Of a stretch of DNA of 64,000 nucleotides, positions 53,834-62,744 are shown piece by piece. The first letter of the stretch is position 1; each line of letters begins with the position of its first letter. Position numbers and translations under genes: made by a program. This DNA is from Clostridia bacterium (GTDB lineage: Bacteria; Bacillota; Clostridia; Oscillospirales; Acutalibacteraceae). Under the pieces are notes generated by a model. That model was not told the origin of the DNA and ran no database searches. It saw only the letters and a program-made list of their open reading frames with translations. The stretch covers positions 62,001-126,000 of the forward strand of contig JAFQOT010000004.1 in NCBI GenBank assembly GCA_017403065.1, written 5' to 3'.

Positions 53834-55480
53834 TCAAAAAGAAACGATAACTGTTGTTCCTTTTCCGAGTTCGCTTTCAAGTGTTACCTTGCCGCTATGA
53901 TACTGTACGGCGTGTTTTACGATAGAAAGTCCCAGACCTGTGCCGCCGGTTTCTTTAGAATGGCTTTTATCTACACGATAGAAACGCTCAAAAATACGGG
54001 ATTGATGCTCAACGGGAATACCGATACCGGTATCAGCAACAGTCAAGACTGTATTTCCCTCCTCCTGCTTCAGAGTAACGGTTACCTTGCCGCCGTCCTT
54101 GTTATAGCGGATAGCGTTATCACAAAGATTATAGATAATTTCATAGAGGTATCTGCGGATGCCGTTCATCACGCAGGGCTCACCGTTCAGATTGAGCTCT
54201 ACCTGTTTTTTCGATGCCGATACTGTCAGCACCTCAACAACCTCGTTTGCCACATCGTAAAGATCAACCGACTCAGTGGCAGGCTCGCTGTCCTCATCAA
54301 GCTGGGAAAGACGAATAATATCGTTAATAAGAGAAACAAGTCTTGTGGCTTCGTTTTTGATATTACCAACAAAACGCTTTGTATCCTCCGGCTTTACAAG
54401 ATCGTTTTCAAGAAGCTCAGCGCTACCGATAATAGATTGAAGCGGTGTTTTCAGTTCATGTGAAACATTGGCGGTGAACTCCTTGCGGTTACGCTCGGCA
54501 AACGCCGTTTCGGTCACGTCAAAGCAAAGAATAACAACGCCTACCGTCTTGCCGTTCGATTCAATACGGCTAATAATAAACTGATATTCGCTGCCGCTTC
54601 TTTCCTCACGAAACTCGGCTCTCTTGCCGTCAAGCGCCTTTTCAATGGCACGGCTCATATCGGTACTGCGGTCAAGGGTAAGAAAATCACGACCAACCGC
54701 CGTTTCGTCTGCCGAAAACAGCTTTTTAGCGGCGGCATTGATACTGAGCACCATACCTTTTTTATCAAGCAAAACAAGTCCTTCGTTCATAGAAGCGGTT
54801 ATCTGCTCGAACTCGTCGGACTTCTGCCGTAGTTCTTGCATCTGACGTGTGATTTGCTTATGCTGCTTATTGATTTTGGTAAGAATAGGGGTCAGCTCTT
54901 CGTAAGTCTCATTTTCCGCAGGGTTTTCAAGATCAAGTTCATTCAGCGGTTTTACAATATCCTTTGCCATCTTGTGTGACAGAACAAGTGCGACTACGAT
55001 GGAAATCAAAACAATGGCACATATAGCAGGAAGCATACCAAGGATCAACGCACCTACCGTTACCTGACTAACAGAAATACGAAGCACATTGCCGTTTTGA
55101 AGGCGGGTTGCTTCATAAAAAGTGCGCTCTGTAAATGTAGAGGAATATCTTGCACTACTACCGTTACCATTCTCAATAGCTTCCGTTATTTCCTCACGGT
55201 CAAGGTGATTTTCCATATCCGTAACATTAGCCTGTGAGTCATAGAGCACCTCGCCGTCAGCCGATACCAAGGTAAAGCGAAACATAGAGGAGTCGAAATT
55301 GTCGAAATACTCTACCCCTGCTTCATCCACGTTAGCAGCAACAAGAGAAAGCTCTTCTTTAAGTTGCGATACCTGTGATTTGTTAAAATAATCGTACAAA
55401 AAACTGCTTGCGATGAAAAGGCTTGCTAAGAGAACGACCATCGCAACCGAAATGATGGAGCGAAAGATTTTCTTGGTCAT
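53834..55480 (-). CDS. phoR: Phosphate-sensing histidine kinase PhoR
   Basis: Membrane sensor kinase that phosphorylates PhoB/PhoP when phosphate is low. The 548-residue product has two transmembrane helices (about 8-30 and 143-168) around a 110-residue extracytoplasmic sensor. A linker and a PAS domain (about 225-330) follow, then the dimerisation helix with the phospho-acceptor in NVSHELKTP (His341) and the ATP-binding domain with DTGIGIP and GGTGLGLSIV. It is the last gene of the pst-pho operon and overlaps phoB by four bases. Confidence 0.93.
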   Translation of the reverse strand: MTKKIFRSIISVAMVVLLASLFIASSFLYDYFNKSQVSQLKEELSLVAANVDEAGVEYFDNFDSSMFRFTLVSADGEVLYDSQANVTDMENHLDREEITEAIENGNGSSARYSSTFTERTFYEATRLQNGNVLRISVSQVTVGALILGMLPAICAIVLISIVVALVLSHKMAKDIVKPLNELDLENPAENETYEELTPILTKINKQHKQITRQMQELRQKSDEFEQITASMNEGLVLLDKKGMVLSINAAAKKLFSADETAVGRDFLTLDRSTDMSRAIEKALDGKRAEFREERSGSEYQFIISRIESNGKTVGVVILCFDVTETAFAERNRKEFTANVSHELKTPLQSIIGSAELLENDLVKPEDTKRFVGNIKNEATRLVSLINDIIRLSQLDEDSEPATESVDLYDVANEVVEVLTVSASKKQVELNLNGEPCVMNGIRRYLYEIIYNLCDNAIRYNKDGGKVTVTLKQEEGNTVLTVADTGIGIPVEHQSRIFERFYRVDKSHSKETGGTGLGLSIVKHAVQYHSGKVTLESELGKGTTVIVSF

Positions 55481-56163
55481 TTCTTGCCCTCCATTTTATA
55501 ACCGATGCCGATTACCGTTTCAATACGGGAGCCAGCATCGCCCAGTTTCTGACGAAGGGTTTTAATGTGCATATCCACCGTTCTCGACTCACCGAGATAA
55601 TCCACGCCCCATACTTCCGATAAGAGTTTATCACGGGAGAACACAATGCCGGGACTCTGCATAAAGAGCTTCAGGATTTCAAACTCTTTGAAGGTAAGTA
55701 CCACCTTTTCACCATTAACGGTCACAAGATGTTCCTTGTCGCTGAGAGTAATTTCACCGATGGAAAGCTTTTCTTCTTTCTTATCAGGCTCACAGCGTCT
55801 GAGCACCGCTTTAATACGGGATACCATTTCCATCACACCAAAAGGTTTTACAAGGTAATCATCAGCACCCGTATCAAGTCCCTGAATTTTATCCATCTCG
55901 GTGCCTTTGGCGGTCGCCATAATCACAGGGATTTTTCGTGTTTCAGGATTACTTCTGATTTCTTTCAAGACCTCAACGCCGTCCTTTCCGGGCAGCATAA
56001 TGTCAAGCACAATAAGCTCCGGCTTTTCGGTTTTCAGCGCTTCAAGCATAGAAATACCATCAGCAAAGCCTTTTGCTTCAAAGCCGGTCTGTGTCAGCGT
56101 ATAAACCTCGATGTCACGTATGGTATTGTCGTCATCAACACACCAAATCACTTTTATGACCAT
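55477..56163 (-). CDS. phoB: Phosphate regulon response regulator PhoB/PhoP
   Basis: OmpR-type regulator activating phosphate-starvation genes. The receiver has VDDDNT and phospho-acceptor Asp54 (LDIMLPG). The DNA-binding winged helix ends with RTVDMHIKTLRQKLGD and RIETVIGIGYKME. The start is unclear. ATG 56163 directly abuts AAAGGA, while GTG 56151 gives the family-like start MIWCVDDD with a spacing of about 12. The site lies in one arm of a 16-bp inverted repeat that could hide it. It overlaps phoR by four bases. Confidence 0.93.
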   Translation of the reverse strand: MVIKVIWCVDDDNTIRDIEVYTLTQTGFEAKGFADGISMLEALKTEKPELIVLDIMLPGKDGVEVLKEIRSNPETRKIPVIMATAKGTEMDKIQGLDTGADDYLVKPFGVMEMVSRIKAVLRRCEPDKKEEKLSIGEITLSDKEHLVTVNGEKVVLTFKEFEILKLFMQSPGIVFSRDKLLSEVWGVDYLGESRTVDMHIKTLRQKLGDAGSRIETVIGIGYKMEGKK

Positions 56164-56218
56164 TCCTTTCTTGCGCCAATTTGGTATTTATCACCACCTT
56201 ATGAAAGAATGGTCATAA
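56154..56218 (-). promoter_or_regulatory. Inverted repeat that can sequester the phoB ribosome site
   Basis: TTATGACCATTCCTTTC (56154-56170) and GAAAGAATGGTCATAA (56203-56218) pair over 16 bp with one bulged base and a 32-base loop. In the mRNA the phoB Shine-Dalgarno AAAGGA and the ATG at 56163 lie inside this stem, so it may limit phoB translation. Confidence 0.6.
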
Positions 56219-56237
56219 ATTGCCATGTTTTTCGGTT

Positions 56238-56303
56238 GCCGCTTCAGCGGCGAGAAAAAGGGCGCTATATAATCTGTAATGTTGAAACTTGTTTCAACAT
56301 TAC
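56238..56303 (-). other. Two intercistronic hairpins between phoU and phoB
   Basis: GTAATGTTGAAAC and GTTTCAACATTAC (56276-56303) are perfect 13-base arms over the phoU stop. GCCGCT-TC-AGCGGC (56238-56251) is a perfect GC hairpin. Neither is followed by a U-run, so they are more likely RNA processing or stability elements than terminators. Confidence 0.6.
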
Positions 56304-56944
56304 TCTCCTTTATGAACGCCGGTTACGGAGAATTCCACCCATTCTGCGATATTCACAGCGTGGTCGCCGATGCGTTCAAAATATTTAGCAATCATAAGAA
56401 GATCTACCGCATACTCACCATCGGCAGTATTTTCGGAGATCATTGAAATCAGTGTCTGTTTTACACGGTCAAAGGCATCATCCACAACGTCGTCATAATC
56501 GGATACCGACTTAGCAAGCTCAAGGTCCCCGTTTACATAGGCATCAATACTGTCGGTCACCATTTTAATAGTGGCTTCTGCCATAAGACGAATATCGTGG
56601 CATTCCTCACCGGTTCTGCCGCCCAAAAAAGTAATGATCTCTGCAATATCCTCTGCTTGATCGCCGATTCTTTCCATATCGGTTATCATTTTAAGGGCGG
56701 CGGAAATCACACGAAGGTCTTTGGCTACGGGCTGTTGCTGAAGCAACAATTTAAGGCAAATGGATTCAATTTCACGCTCCATTTGGTCAATCTTATGACC
56801 TTGTTCCTTTGCCTTTCGTGCGCCTGCGGCGTTGCCTTCCAAAAGTGCCTTTGTGGATAGGGCGATAATGCTTTCGCATTCTGCGCCCATTTGAGTCATT
56901 TTCTTATTCAGCAAGCTTAGCTGCTCATCAAATCTGCTTCTCAT
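56300..56944 (-). CDS. phoU: Phosphate signalling regulator PhoU
   Basis: An all-helical protein with two PhoU repeats that links the Pst transporter to PhoR and dampens signalling when phosphate is plentiful. With the ATG at 56944 it has 214 residues: repeat one about 10-95 (ERIGDQAEDIAEI) and repeat two about 110-205 (ERIGDHAVNIAEW). The frame is open 26 codons further upstream, but those lie inside pstB. Its start is four bases after the pstB stop. Confidence 0.95.
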   Translation of the reverse strand: MRSRFDEQLSLLNKKMTQMGAECESIIALSTKALLEGNAAGARKAKEQGHKIDQMEREIESICLKLLLQQQPVAKDLRVISAALKMITDMERIGDQAEDIAEIITFLGGRTGEECHDIRLMAEATIKMVTDSIDAYVNGDLELAKSVSDYDDVVDDAFDRVKQTLISMISENTADGEYAVDLLMIAKYFERIGDHAVNIAEWVEFSVTGVHKGE

Positions 56945-56948
56945 AATA

Positions 56949-57704
56949 TCAACCAAACCTTCCTGTAATGTAATCCTCGGTACGCTTATCCTGAGGATGC
57001 GAGAACAATTTCTCGGTTTCACCGAATTCCACTAACTCTCCAAGGAGGAAGAATGCCGTATTGTCAGATATACGAACTGCCTGCTGCATATTATGAGTCA
57101 CTATAATTATAGTATATTTTTCCTTTAATTGCAATGCAAGTTCCTCAATTCGAGAAGTGGAGATAGGATCAAGCGCCGAAGTCGGCTCATCCATCAGTAG
57201 CACTTTAGGTTCAACTGCAAGGGCGCGGGCAATACACAAACGCTGTTGCTGACCGCCCGAAAGACCGAGAGCGTTCTTTTTGAGTCTGTCCTTTACTTCA
57301 TCCCAAATAGCCGCATCTTTGAGTGCTTGCTCTACGATTTCATCCAGTTTCACCTTGCTTGTGATACCGTGTGTACGGGGGCCGTAAGCGATATTATCGT
57401 AAATGCTCATGGGGAAAGGATTGGGCTTCTGAAATACCATACCAACATCACGGCGAAGCTCGTTTACATCGATGTCTTTATCAAATATGTTGCGACCGTT
57501 ATAGCAAACCTCACCCGTAATCTTTACAATCGGAATAAGGTCATTCATACGGTTAAGGGTTTTAAGAAAAGTAGACTTGCCGCATCCCGAAGGACCGATC
57601 AGCGCCGTGATGCTCTTTTCGGGAATGGCAATATTTATATCTTTTAAGGCTTTATTGTCGCCGTACCATAGACTTAAATTTTTAGCCGTCATTATTTCAC
57701 TCAT
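56949..57704 (-). CDS. pstB: Phosphate ABC transporter ATPase PstB
   Basis: Energises the Pst phosphate importer. The 251-residue product has Walker [10 protein letters not shown], the signature LSGGQQQR, Walker [11 protein letters not shown] and the switch His in VTHNM. The family-specific stretch [10 protein letters not shown] follows Walker A. It overlaps pstA by four bases and lies four bases before phoU. Confidence 0.97.
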   Translation of the reverse strand: MSEIMTAKNLSLWYGDNKALKDINIAIPEKSITALIGPSGCGKSTFLKTLNRMNDLIPIVKITGEVCYNGRNIFDKDIDVNELRRDVGMVFQKPNPFPMSIYDNIAYGPRTHGITSKVKLDEIVEQALKDAAIWDEVKDRLKKNALGLSGGQQQRLCIARALAVEPKVLLMDEPTSALDPISTSRIEELALQLKEKYTIIIVTHNMQQAVRISDNTAFFLLGELVEFGETEKLFSHPQDKRTEDYITGRFG

Positions 57705-58540
57705 ACGTTTCTCCTTTTTGCAAAGTATTTGCCCACCAATGTGGCAGATAGATTTATCAGTAATGTCAGTATCATCAAAATTGCGGCGATAGCAAAGGCA
57801 ACACCGAATTCGCCCTCCTCTTTGGCATAGACGTAAAGAGCAACGGTTAAGGTTGCACCGGGAGAAGTCAGTCCCGTGAAAATGCCATTAAGAGCGTGGG
57901 CAAAGCCTGCAGTAAAGAGCAGAGCCGCCGACTCACCAATGATACGGCCTACAGAGAGGATACAACCTGTGATAACTCCGTCCACACAGCCTGGAAGGAC
58001 TACCGTGCGAATCACACGCCATTTGCCTGCACCCAAGCCGAAAGCACCTTCACGAAAGCTTGCCGGAACGGTTTTTAAGCTCTCTTGGGTGGTACGCATT
58101 ACGGTAGGAAGATTCATAATAACCAATGTCAGCGCACCTGCAAGAAGACTCGTTCCGAAGTTGTTGGAAAACAGCAGCATACCCACAAGACCATATATGA
58201 TAGACGGAATGCCTGAAAGTGTTTCGGCAGCGTATTCGATCATAGCCACTATTCTTTTGTTTTTTGCATATTCAGTAAGATATATTGCTGCACCAACACC
58301 CAGAGGAAGCACGATAACGAGCGTAGCAAATACGATATAAACCGTGTTTAGAATGTCGGGCAAAATACCGATTCGATCATACAAGTAGCTCGGCTTGGTG
58401 GATAGCAGTTCCCACGTGATATTTGGGATACCGTTTACAAACACATATCCCATAAGGAACAGCACAAGTGCCGCTGTAAGTGCGGTACAAACAATCATTG
58501 CGCCACGCATTAAACCGATATATATTTTTCTTTTTTTCAT
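57701..58540 (-). CDS. pstA: Phosphate ABC transporter permease PstA
   Basis: One of the two membrane channels of the Pst system. The 279-residue product has six helices and the permease coupling loop ([19 protein letters not shown]). The ATG at 58540 (AAGGAG upstream) is preferred over the longer frame to 58561, which would overlap pstC. It is four bases behind pstC. Confidence 0.95.
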   Translation of the reverse strand: MKKRKIYIGLMRGAMIVCTALTAALVLFLMGYVFVNGIPNITWELLSTKPSYLYDRIGILPDILNTVYIVFATLVIVLPLGVGAAIYLTEYAKNKRIVAMIEYAAETLSGIPSIIYGLVGMLLFSNNFGTSLLAGALTLVIMNLPTVMRTTQESLKTVPASFREGAFGLGAGKWRVIRTVVLPGCVDGVITGCILSVGRIIGESAALLFTAGFAHALNGIFTGLTSPGATLTVALYVYAKEEGEFGVAFAIAAILMILTLLINLSATLVGKYFAKRRNV

Positions 58541-58544
58541 TCTA

Positions 58545-59417
58545 TTATTTCTCCTTATCACGCTTCAAGAAGAAATTGAGCGTAGCGTTAATCAGCATAA
58601 TAAACAGGAAAAGTACAAGGGCGATGGAGAACAAAGCGTTTCTGTGTAAGCTGCCGGGGCTTGAATATGCCATTTCACTTGCTACGGCTGTGGTAAGAAA
58701 ACGTACACTCTCAAAGAGAGATGGCATATTTGCTACGTTACCCGCAACCATCATAACCGCCATTGCTTCGCCGATGGCACGGCCAACACCGAGCACCACG
58801 GCGGCGGCAATACCGCTTTTTGCGGCAGGGACAGACACCTTAAAAAAGGTTTCGATTGTTGTTGCACCGAGAGCAAGGGATGCGTCCTCATATTCTTTTG
58901 GTACGGCATCCAACGCCGTGATAGACACCTTTATGATGTTTGGTAGTATCATTATGGCAAGCACGATAATGGCAGCAAGCAAGCTTGCTCCGTCCGGCAC
59001 ATTGAAAATCTTACGAATCGCCGGTACAAGTACAAGCATACCCACAAGACCGTACACAACCGAGGGGATACCTGCAAGCAAGTTTACAGCAGCTTCGATA
59101 ACGGCTCTGACTTTCTTGTTTGCAACCTTTGAAATATAAACAGCAGTAAAGAAACCTATTGGCACACCTATGAGTATAGCGCCTGACGTTCCGTACACGC
59201 TTGTCAGTATAAACGGCAGTATTCCGTATTTAGGCTCGGCGGCGGTAGATGCCCACTCTTTGCCGAAAAGGAAATCAATAAGTCCGATTTCCTTAATGGC
59301 GGGAATACCTGATATAATTAGATATACCGTTATGAGCAGAACACAGCCGACGGTTATTAAACCGAGTATGAGAAATATGCCGTGTACGATATTCTCAAAT
59401 AATCTGTTTTTCTTCAT
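58545..59417 (-). CDS. pstC: Phosphate ABC transporter permease PstC
   Basis: Second membrane channel of the Pst importer. The 290-residue product has six helices and the coupling loop with ASLALGATTIETFFKVSVPAA. It resembles pstA but has the PstC-type longer N-terminus with the FLFGKEW stretch. A stable hairpin separates it from pstS upstream. Confidence 0.95.
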   Translation of the reverse strand: MKKNRLFENIVHGIFLILGLITVGCVLLITVYLIISGIPAIKEIGLIDFLFGKEWASTAAEPKYGILPFILTSVYGTSGAILIGVPIGFFTAVYISKVANKKVRAVIEAAVNLLAGIPSVVYGLVGMLVLVPAIRKIFNVPDGASLLAAIIVLAIMILPNIIKVSITALDAVPKEYEDASLALGATTIETFFKVSVPAAKSGIAAAVVLGVGRAIGEAMAVMMVAGNVANMPSLFESVRFLTTAVASEMAYSSPGSLHRNALFSIALVLFLFIMLINATLNFFLKRDKEK

Positions 59418-59437
59418 AGTTTAACCTCAATGGGAAC

Positions 59438-59465
59438 AAGCGGCGGCACTTGCGCACCGTCGCTT
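59438..59465 (-). other. Stable intercistronic hairpin between pstS and pstC
   Basis: On the reverse strand AAGCGACGGTGC and GTGCCGCCGCTT form a 12-bp stem (one mismatch, two G-T pairs) closed by a GCAA tetraloop. It lies eight bases after the pstS stop and has no U-run. This fits a 3' stabiliser or partial block that keeps pstS message above the rest of the operon. Confidence 0.65.
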
Positions 59466-59472
59466 TGAATCC

Positions 59473-60273
59473 TTAGTTTGCAGGAACGACACCTGCGCCG
59501 CTGATAATCTCATTTGCCGCCTTGGAAGTAATATAATCAAAGAACTTTTGAGCGTTCTCGGAAAGAGCCGCATCCTTTTTAGTCACGAGAACGAAGGGGC
59601 GCTGTACAACATAGCTTCCGTCTTTGATGGTTTCCTCACTTGCCACCACACCGCCAACAGTAAGTGCCTTTACGTTATCTTTTACAGAAGCAAGGGAAGC
59701 ATAACCAATTGCATCGAGGTTGCTTGCAACGGTGGTGATAACGTCACCGGTGGAAGTAAGTTCCTGACGGTATTTGCACTTATTTTCGGTATCGGTGATG
59801 GACTCAAAACCATCTCTTGTACCGCTACCTGCTTCACGACCTATGAGCACGATTTCTGCATCGTTGCCGCCAACCTCATTCCAATTCTTAATTTCGCCGG
59901 TGTAAATCTTTGCGATAGTTTCAACATCGAGATCAAAAACAGGATTGTTAGGATTTACAATGATTGCAATGCCGTCATAAGCGAGGATTGTACCTTCAAG
60001 TCCTTTTTTCTTCTCCTCGTCCTTTAGATTGCGGCTAGAAAGTCCAATGTCGCATCTCCCTTCCCCGACAGCCTGAATTCCTGCGCCTGAGCCGGTGGCG
60101 TTGTAGGTTACTGTAATACCGGTGTCTGCTTCAAAGGCTTCGCCCAAAGCACCGATAACCTTGTTCATAGAGGTAGAGCCGTCTGTTGCGACTGCTTGCT
60201 TTTCTCCGCCACAACCGGTAAGCGCACATACGAGTAACATTGCTACTGTGAGTAAACTAATAATCTTTTTCAT
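59473..60273 (-). CDS. pstS: Phosphate-binding lipoprotein PstS
   Basis: Captures phosphate outside the cell for the Pst importer. With the ATG at 60273 (AAAAGGAG upstream) the product has 266 residues. A lipoprotein signal with lipobox LTGC comes first (Cys at about 21), then the PBP fold with the family blocks DGSTSM, YNATGSGAGIQAVGEGRCDIGLSSR and GREAGSGTRDGFE that bind phosphate. It is the first gene of the pst-pho operon. The frame is open eleven codons further up without a better site. Confidence 0.96.
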   Translation of the reverse strand: MKKIISLLTVAMLLVCALTGCGGEKQAVATDGSTSMNKVIGALGEAFEADTGITVTYNATGSGAGIQAVGEGRCDIGLSSRNLKDEEKKKGLEGTILAYDGIAIIVNPNNPVFDLDVETIAKIYTGEIKNWNEVGGNDAEIVLIGREAGSGTRDGFESITDTENKCKYRQELTSTGDVITTVASNLDAIGYASLASVKDNVKALTVGGVVASEETIKDGSYVVQRPFVLVTKKDAALSENAQKFFDYITSKAANEIISGAGVVPAN

Positions 60274-60351
60274 TTTCAAAATCTCCTTTTGATTTATTAT
60301 TTGCATTTATTTTGCAATTCTCTCAACTACGGTTATATTTTATAGATATGC

Positions 60352-60383
60352 TGTAAAATCCAAAACCAAATCAGTGTAAAATC
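60352..60383 (-). promoter_or_regulatory. Candidate PhoB/PhoP binding repeats upstream of pstS
   Basis: Two identical repeats GATTTTACA on the reverse strand start 23 bases apart, about two DNA turns, as expected of Pho regulator direct repeats of the TTnACA type. A -10-like TATAAA follows downstream toward pstS with no good -35, typical of a Pho-activated promoter. Confidence 0.5.
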
Positions 60384-60639
60384 GGAGTAAAAGAAAAACG
60401 CCGCCTCACGTGGAAACGGCGATATGATTATACCCATTATTAGTTCCTCACATCAAGGTGACTTATACGAAAGCAAGATACTTTTTGGTATATCAATTAT
60501 ATCATATATATGAAAAAATCTGTCTAATTGAAATCGGCGGTGAGGGTTACTTGCAACCACTTTGTTTGATCAACTTTTGTATGAGTATATACTTGTCACA
60601 CATTTGGAAAATGTTAAATACATAAAGTCTGTTGACGAC

Positions 60640-60668
60640 TTGAATTTTGCGGTAAAATGTTATATAAT
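60640..60668 (+). promoter_or_regulatory. Promoter of the MATE transporter gene
   Basis: TTGAAT (60640-60645), 17 bp, TATAAT (60663-60668), 35 bp above the ATG at 60704. Confidence 0.7.
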
Positions 60669-60703
60669 ACACGTTGCAATTTTTGATTTTACGGAGCGAA
60701 ATT

Positions 60704-62098
60704 ATGAACGATAACAAAGAAATACTCGGCACGGCGCCGATTGGTAAGCTGCTGTTTAAATTGGCGGTTCCCACAGTGGTAGCCCAGCTTATCAATATGC
60801 TATACAACATCGTTGACCGAATTTACATCGGTCATATAAATGAAATTGGCAGTCTCGCGCTTACGGGTGTTGGCGTATGTATGCCTATTATTATGATTAT
60901 TTCGGCTTTTGCGGCGCTGATTGCCTCGGGCGGTGCGCCTAAGGCATCTATTTCGATGGGCAAGGGTGACAATACTTCCGCCGAAAAAATTATGGGCGGC
61001 TGCTTTTCTTTGCAGATTATTATTTCCGCCGTCCTAACCGCCGTATTACTGATTTGGAATAAAGATTTACTTTTAATGTTCGGTGCAAGTGAAAACACCA
61101 TCGGTTACGCCACCGATTATATGAACATCTACGCTATCGGTACCGTTTTTGTTCAGCTGACACTCGGCATGGGCGCATTTATAACCGCCCAGGGCTACAC
61201 CAAAATCAGTATGATTACGGTACTTATAGGTGCTGTCAGCAACATTATTCTCGATCCCGTTTTCATTTTTGGCTTTAATATGGGGGTAAAAGGCGCGGCG
61301 CTTGCTACCATTCTTTCTCAAGCCATTTCTTGCGTTTGGGTACTTTTGTTCCTTTGCGGAAAGAAAACCTATCTAAAACTTAAAAAGCACAATCTCCGTA
61401 TAGACGGAAAACTCGTTTTCCCTTGTATCGCGCTTGGAACGGCGACCTTTATTATGCAAAGCAGCGAAAGCGTGATTTCAGTCTGCTTTAATTCGTCGCT
61501 CTTAAAATACGGTGGTGATATTGCCGTAGGCGCTATGACCATTCTTACAAGCGTAATGCAGTTTGCGATGCTCCCAATGCAAGGCATTGCACAGGGTGCA
61601 CAGCCGATTTTAAGTTATAACTACGGTGCCAGAAACACAGATCGTGTCAAGAAAACTTTTCGACTTTTGCTTATATCCTGTCTTACCTACTCCTTCACAA
61701 TTTGGGGAGCCATTATGCTGTTTCCGCAAATGTTCGCAGGAATATTCACACCTGACACAGCACTTATTGAATTCACCGCAAAGGCACTTCGTATCTATTG
61801 CGGTATAATGTGTATCTTCGGTATTCAGATCGCTTGCCAGATGACCTTTGTTTCTATCGGCAACGCACCTTGCTCTATTATTGTTGCCATCGTTCGCAAG
61901 TTTGTTTTACTCTTGCCGTTTATCTACATTATGCCGCAACTGATAACAGACAAAACAATGGGTGTTTATACGGCAGAGCCAGTTGCCGACGTGATAGCTG
62001 TAACCTTTACCGCTATCCTTTTCACCGTTCAATTTAAAAAAGCATTAAATTCGCTAAATTTAAAAAATTCAGATGAGATAACCCAAGATTTACATTAA
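60704..62098 (+). CDS. MATE family multidrug/cation efflux transporter
   Basis: A 464-residue membrane protein with twelve predicted helices in two MATE repeats. The start region (LGTAPIGKLLFKLAVPTVVAQL) and the internal GMGAFITAQGYTK and GIAQGAQPILSYNYGA blocks are typical of the DinF/NorM-like MATE group in gut Clostridia. The ATG at 60704 has CGGAG upstream; the frame opens ten codons earlier without a ribosome site. Substrate cannot be told from the sequence. It is monocistronic, ending at a shared terminator. Confidence 0.92.
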   Translation: MNDNKEILGTAPIGKLLFKLAVPTVVAQLINMLYNIVDRIYIGHINEIGSLALTGVGVCMPIIMIISAFAALIASGGAPKASISMGKGDNTSAEKIMGGCFSLQIIISAVLTAVLLIWNKDLLLMFGASENTIGYATDYMNIYAIGTVFVQLTLGMGAFITAQGYTKISMITVLIGAVSNIILDPVFIFGFNMGVKGAALATILSQAISCVWVLLFLCGKKTYLKLKKHNLRIDGKLVFPCIALGTATFIMQSSESVISVCFNSSLLKYGGDIAVGAMTILTSVMQFAMLPMQGIAQGAQPILSYNYGARNTDRVKKTFRLLLISCLTYSFTIWGAIMLFPQMFAGIFTPDTALIEFTAKALRIYCGIMCIFGIQIACQMTFVSIGNAPCSIIVAIVRKFVLLLPFIYIMPQLITDKTMGVYTAEPVADVIAVTFTAILFTVQFKKALNSLNLKNSDEITQDLH

Positions 62099-62194
62099 AT
62101 TTGATTTTCATTTCTTTGTTTACTACGTATTAAAAAATATATCAACCTAATTTAAGGTTAGCTGCTTAAACTAACTAACCGGTCTAATAAAATA

Positions 62195-62245
62195 AATGCC
62201 GCTTTACCCAATTCACCATAAGGATGTTGGGCAAAGCGGCATTTT
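62195..62245. terminator. Bidirectional terminator between the MATE gene and the small membrane gene
   Basis: AATGCCGCTTTACCCAA and TTGGGCAAAGCGGCATT pair over 16 of 17 bases with a 15-base loop, with TTTTC on the right and ATTTATTTTATT on the reverse side. Confidence 0.88.
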
Positions 62246-62258
62246 CATAACCACAAAA

Positions 62259-62528
62259 TCAATCTTTAATCACATCTGCGAAAACAAGAATAGAAAGCAC
62301 AATACCTATTAAACTGTATAGCTCTACAGCGCCGCCTACTATTCCAACAAGAATTCCTATTAGGCTGCCAATTAAAGGTATCCAACCGGTCAGTGCCGAT
62401 GCCAACCAAAGCACAACACCTGCAATAAAGGCTGCAACAACCCATACAATTAGATTTACAACCAGTGAAGAAACATTTTTCTTTTCAACCTTAAAAGAGT
62501 AGAACCAAATTTTTTTGAGCATATCCAT
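62259..62528 (-). CDS. Small membrane protein of unknown function
   Basis: Not recognised. The 89-residue product starts at ATG 62528, seven bases after a strong GGGGGA site. It has two hydrophobic parts: a first helix (about 25-45) and a long glycine-rich stretch (about 48-85; WIPLIGSLIGILVGIVGGAVELYSL in part) that could make two more helices. It has its own promoter and shares a terminator with the MATE gene. Nothing in its neighbours indicates a role. Confidence 0.75.
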   Translation of the reverse strand: MDMLKKIWFYSFKVEKKNVSSLVVNLIVWVVAAFIAGVVLWLASALTGWIPLIGSLIGILVGIVGGAVELYSLIGIVLSILVFADVIKD

Positions 62529-62557
62529 ATTCAAATCCCCCTTGTATATTTTATTAC

Positions 62558-62586
62558 ATTATATTGCAATATCTGTTATTTTTCAA
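62558..62586 (-). promoter_or_regulatory. Promoter of the small membrane protein gene
   Basis: Reverse-strand TTGAAA (62581-62586), 17 bp, perfect TATAAT (62558-62563), 30 bp above the ATG. Confidence 0.72.
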
Positions 62587-62744
62587 GGTTAATAATTCAA
62601 ATAAGACATATTTCAATATCAATTATATAACTGCCATATTATAGAAAAAATATCGCACAAAGCATTACCTTCTAAATGTATCCTGTGGGGAAAGGTAGGT
62701 GTCGGTGAGAAATTTTTCTTATGTTATTTTGTAAATTCACCGCA

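Larger units (their letters stand above)
60274..60703. other. Intergenic region between pstS and the MATE gene
   Basis: A 430-base divergent spacer. Its left part holds candidate PhoB repeats and a GC hairpin (CGCCG/CGGCG, 60399-60423) whose reverse strand ends in GTTTTTCTTTT, like a terminator or attenuator. Its right part carries the MATE promoter. A 34-codon frame on the reverse strand (60437-60333) overlaps the PhoB repeats and is not counted as a gene. Confidence 0.6.

Noticed and set aside
60333..60437. 34-codon reverse-strand frame with a GAGGAA site in the pstS leader
   Set aside because: It overlaps the candidate PhoB repeats and the terminator-like hairpin, and its Phe/Tyr-rich product looks like translated T-rich regulatory DNA.
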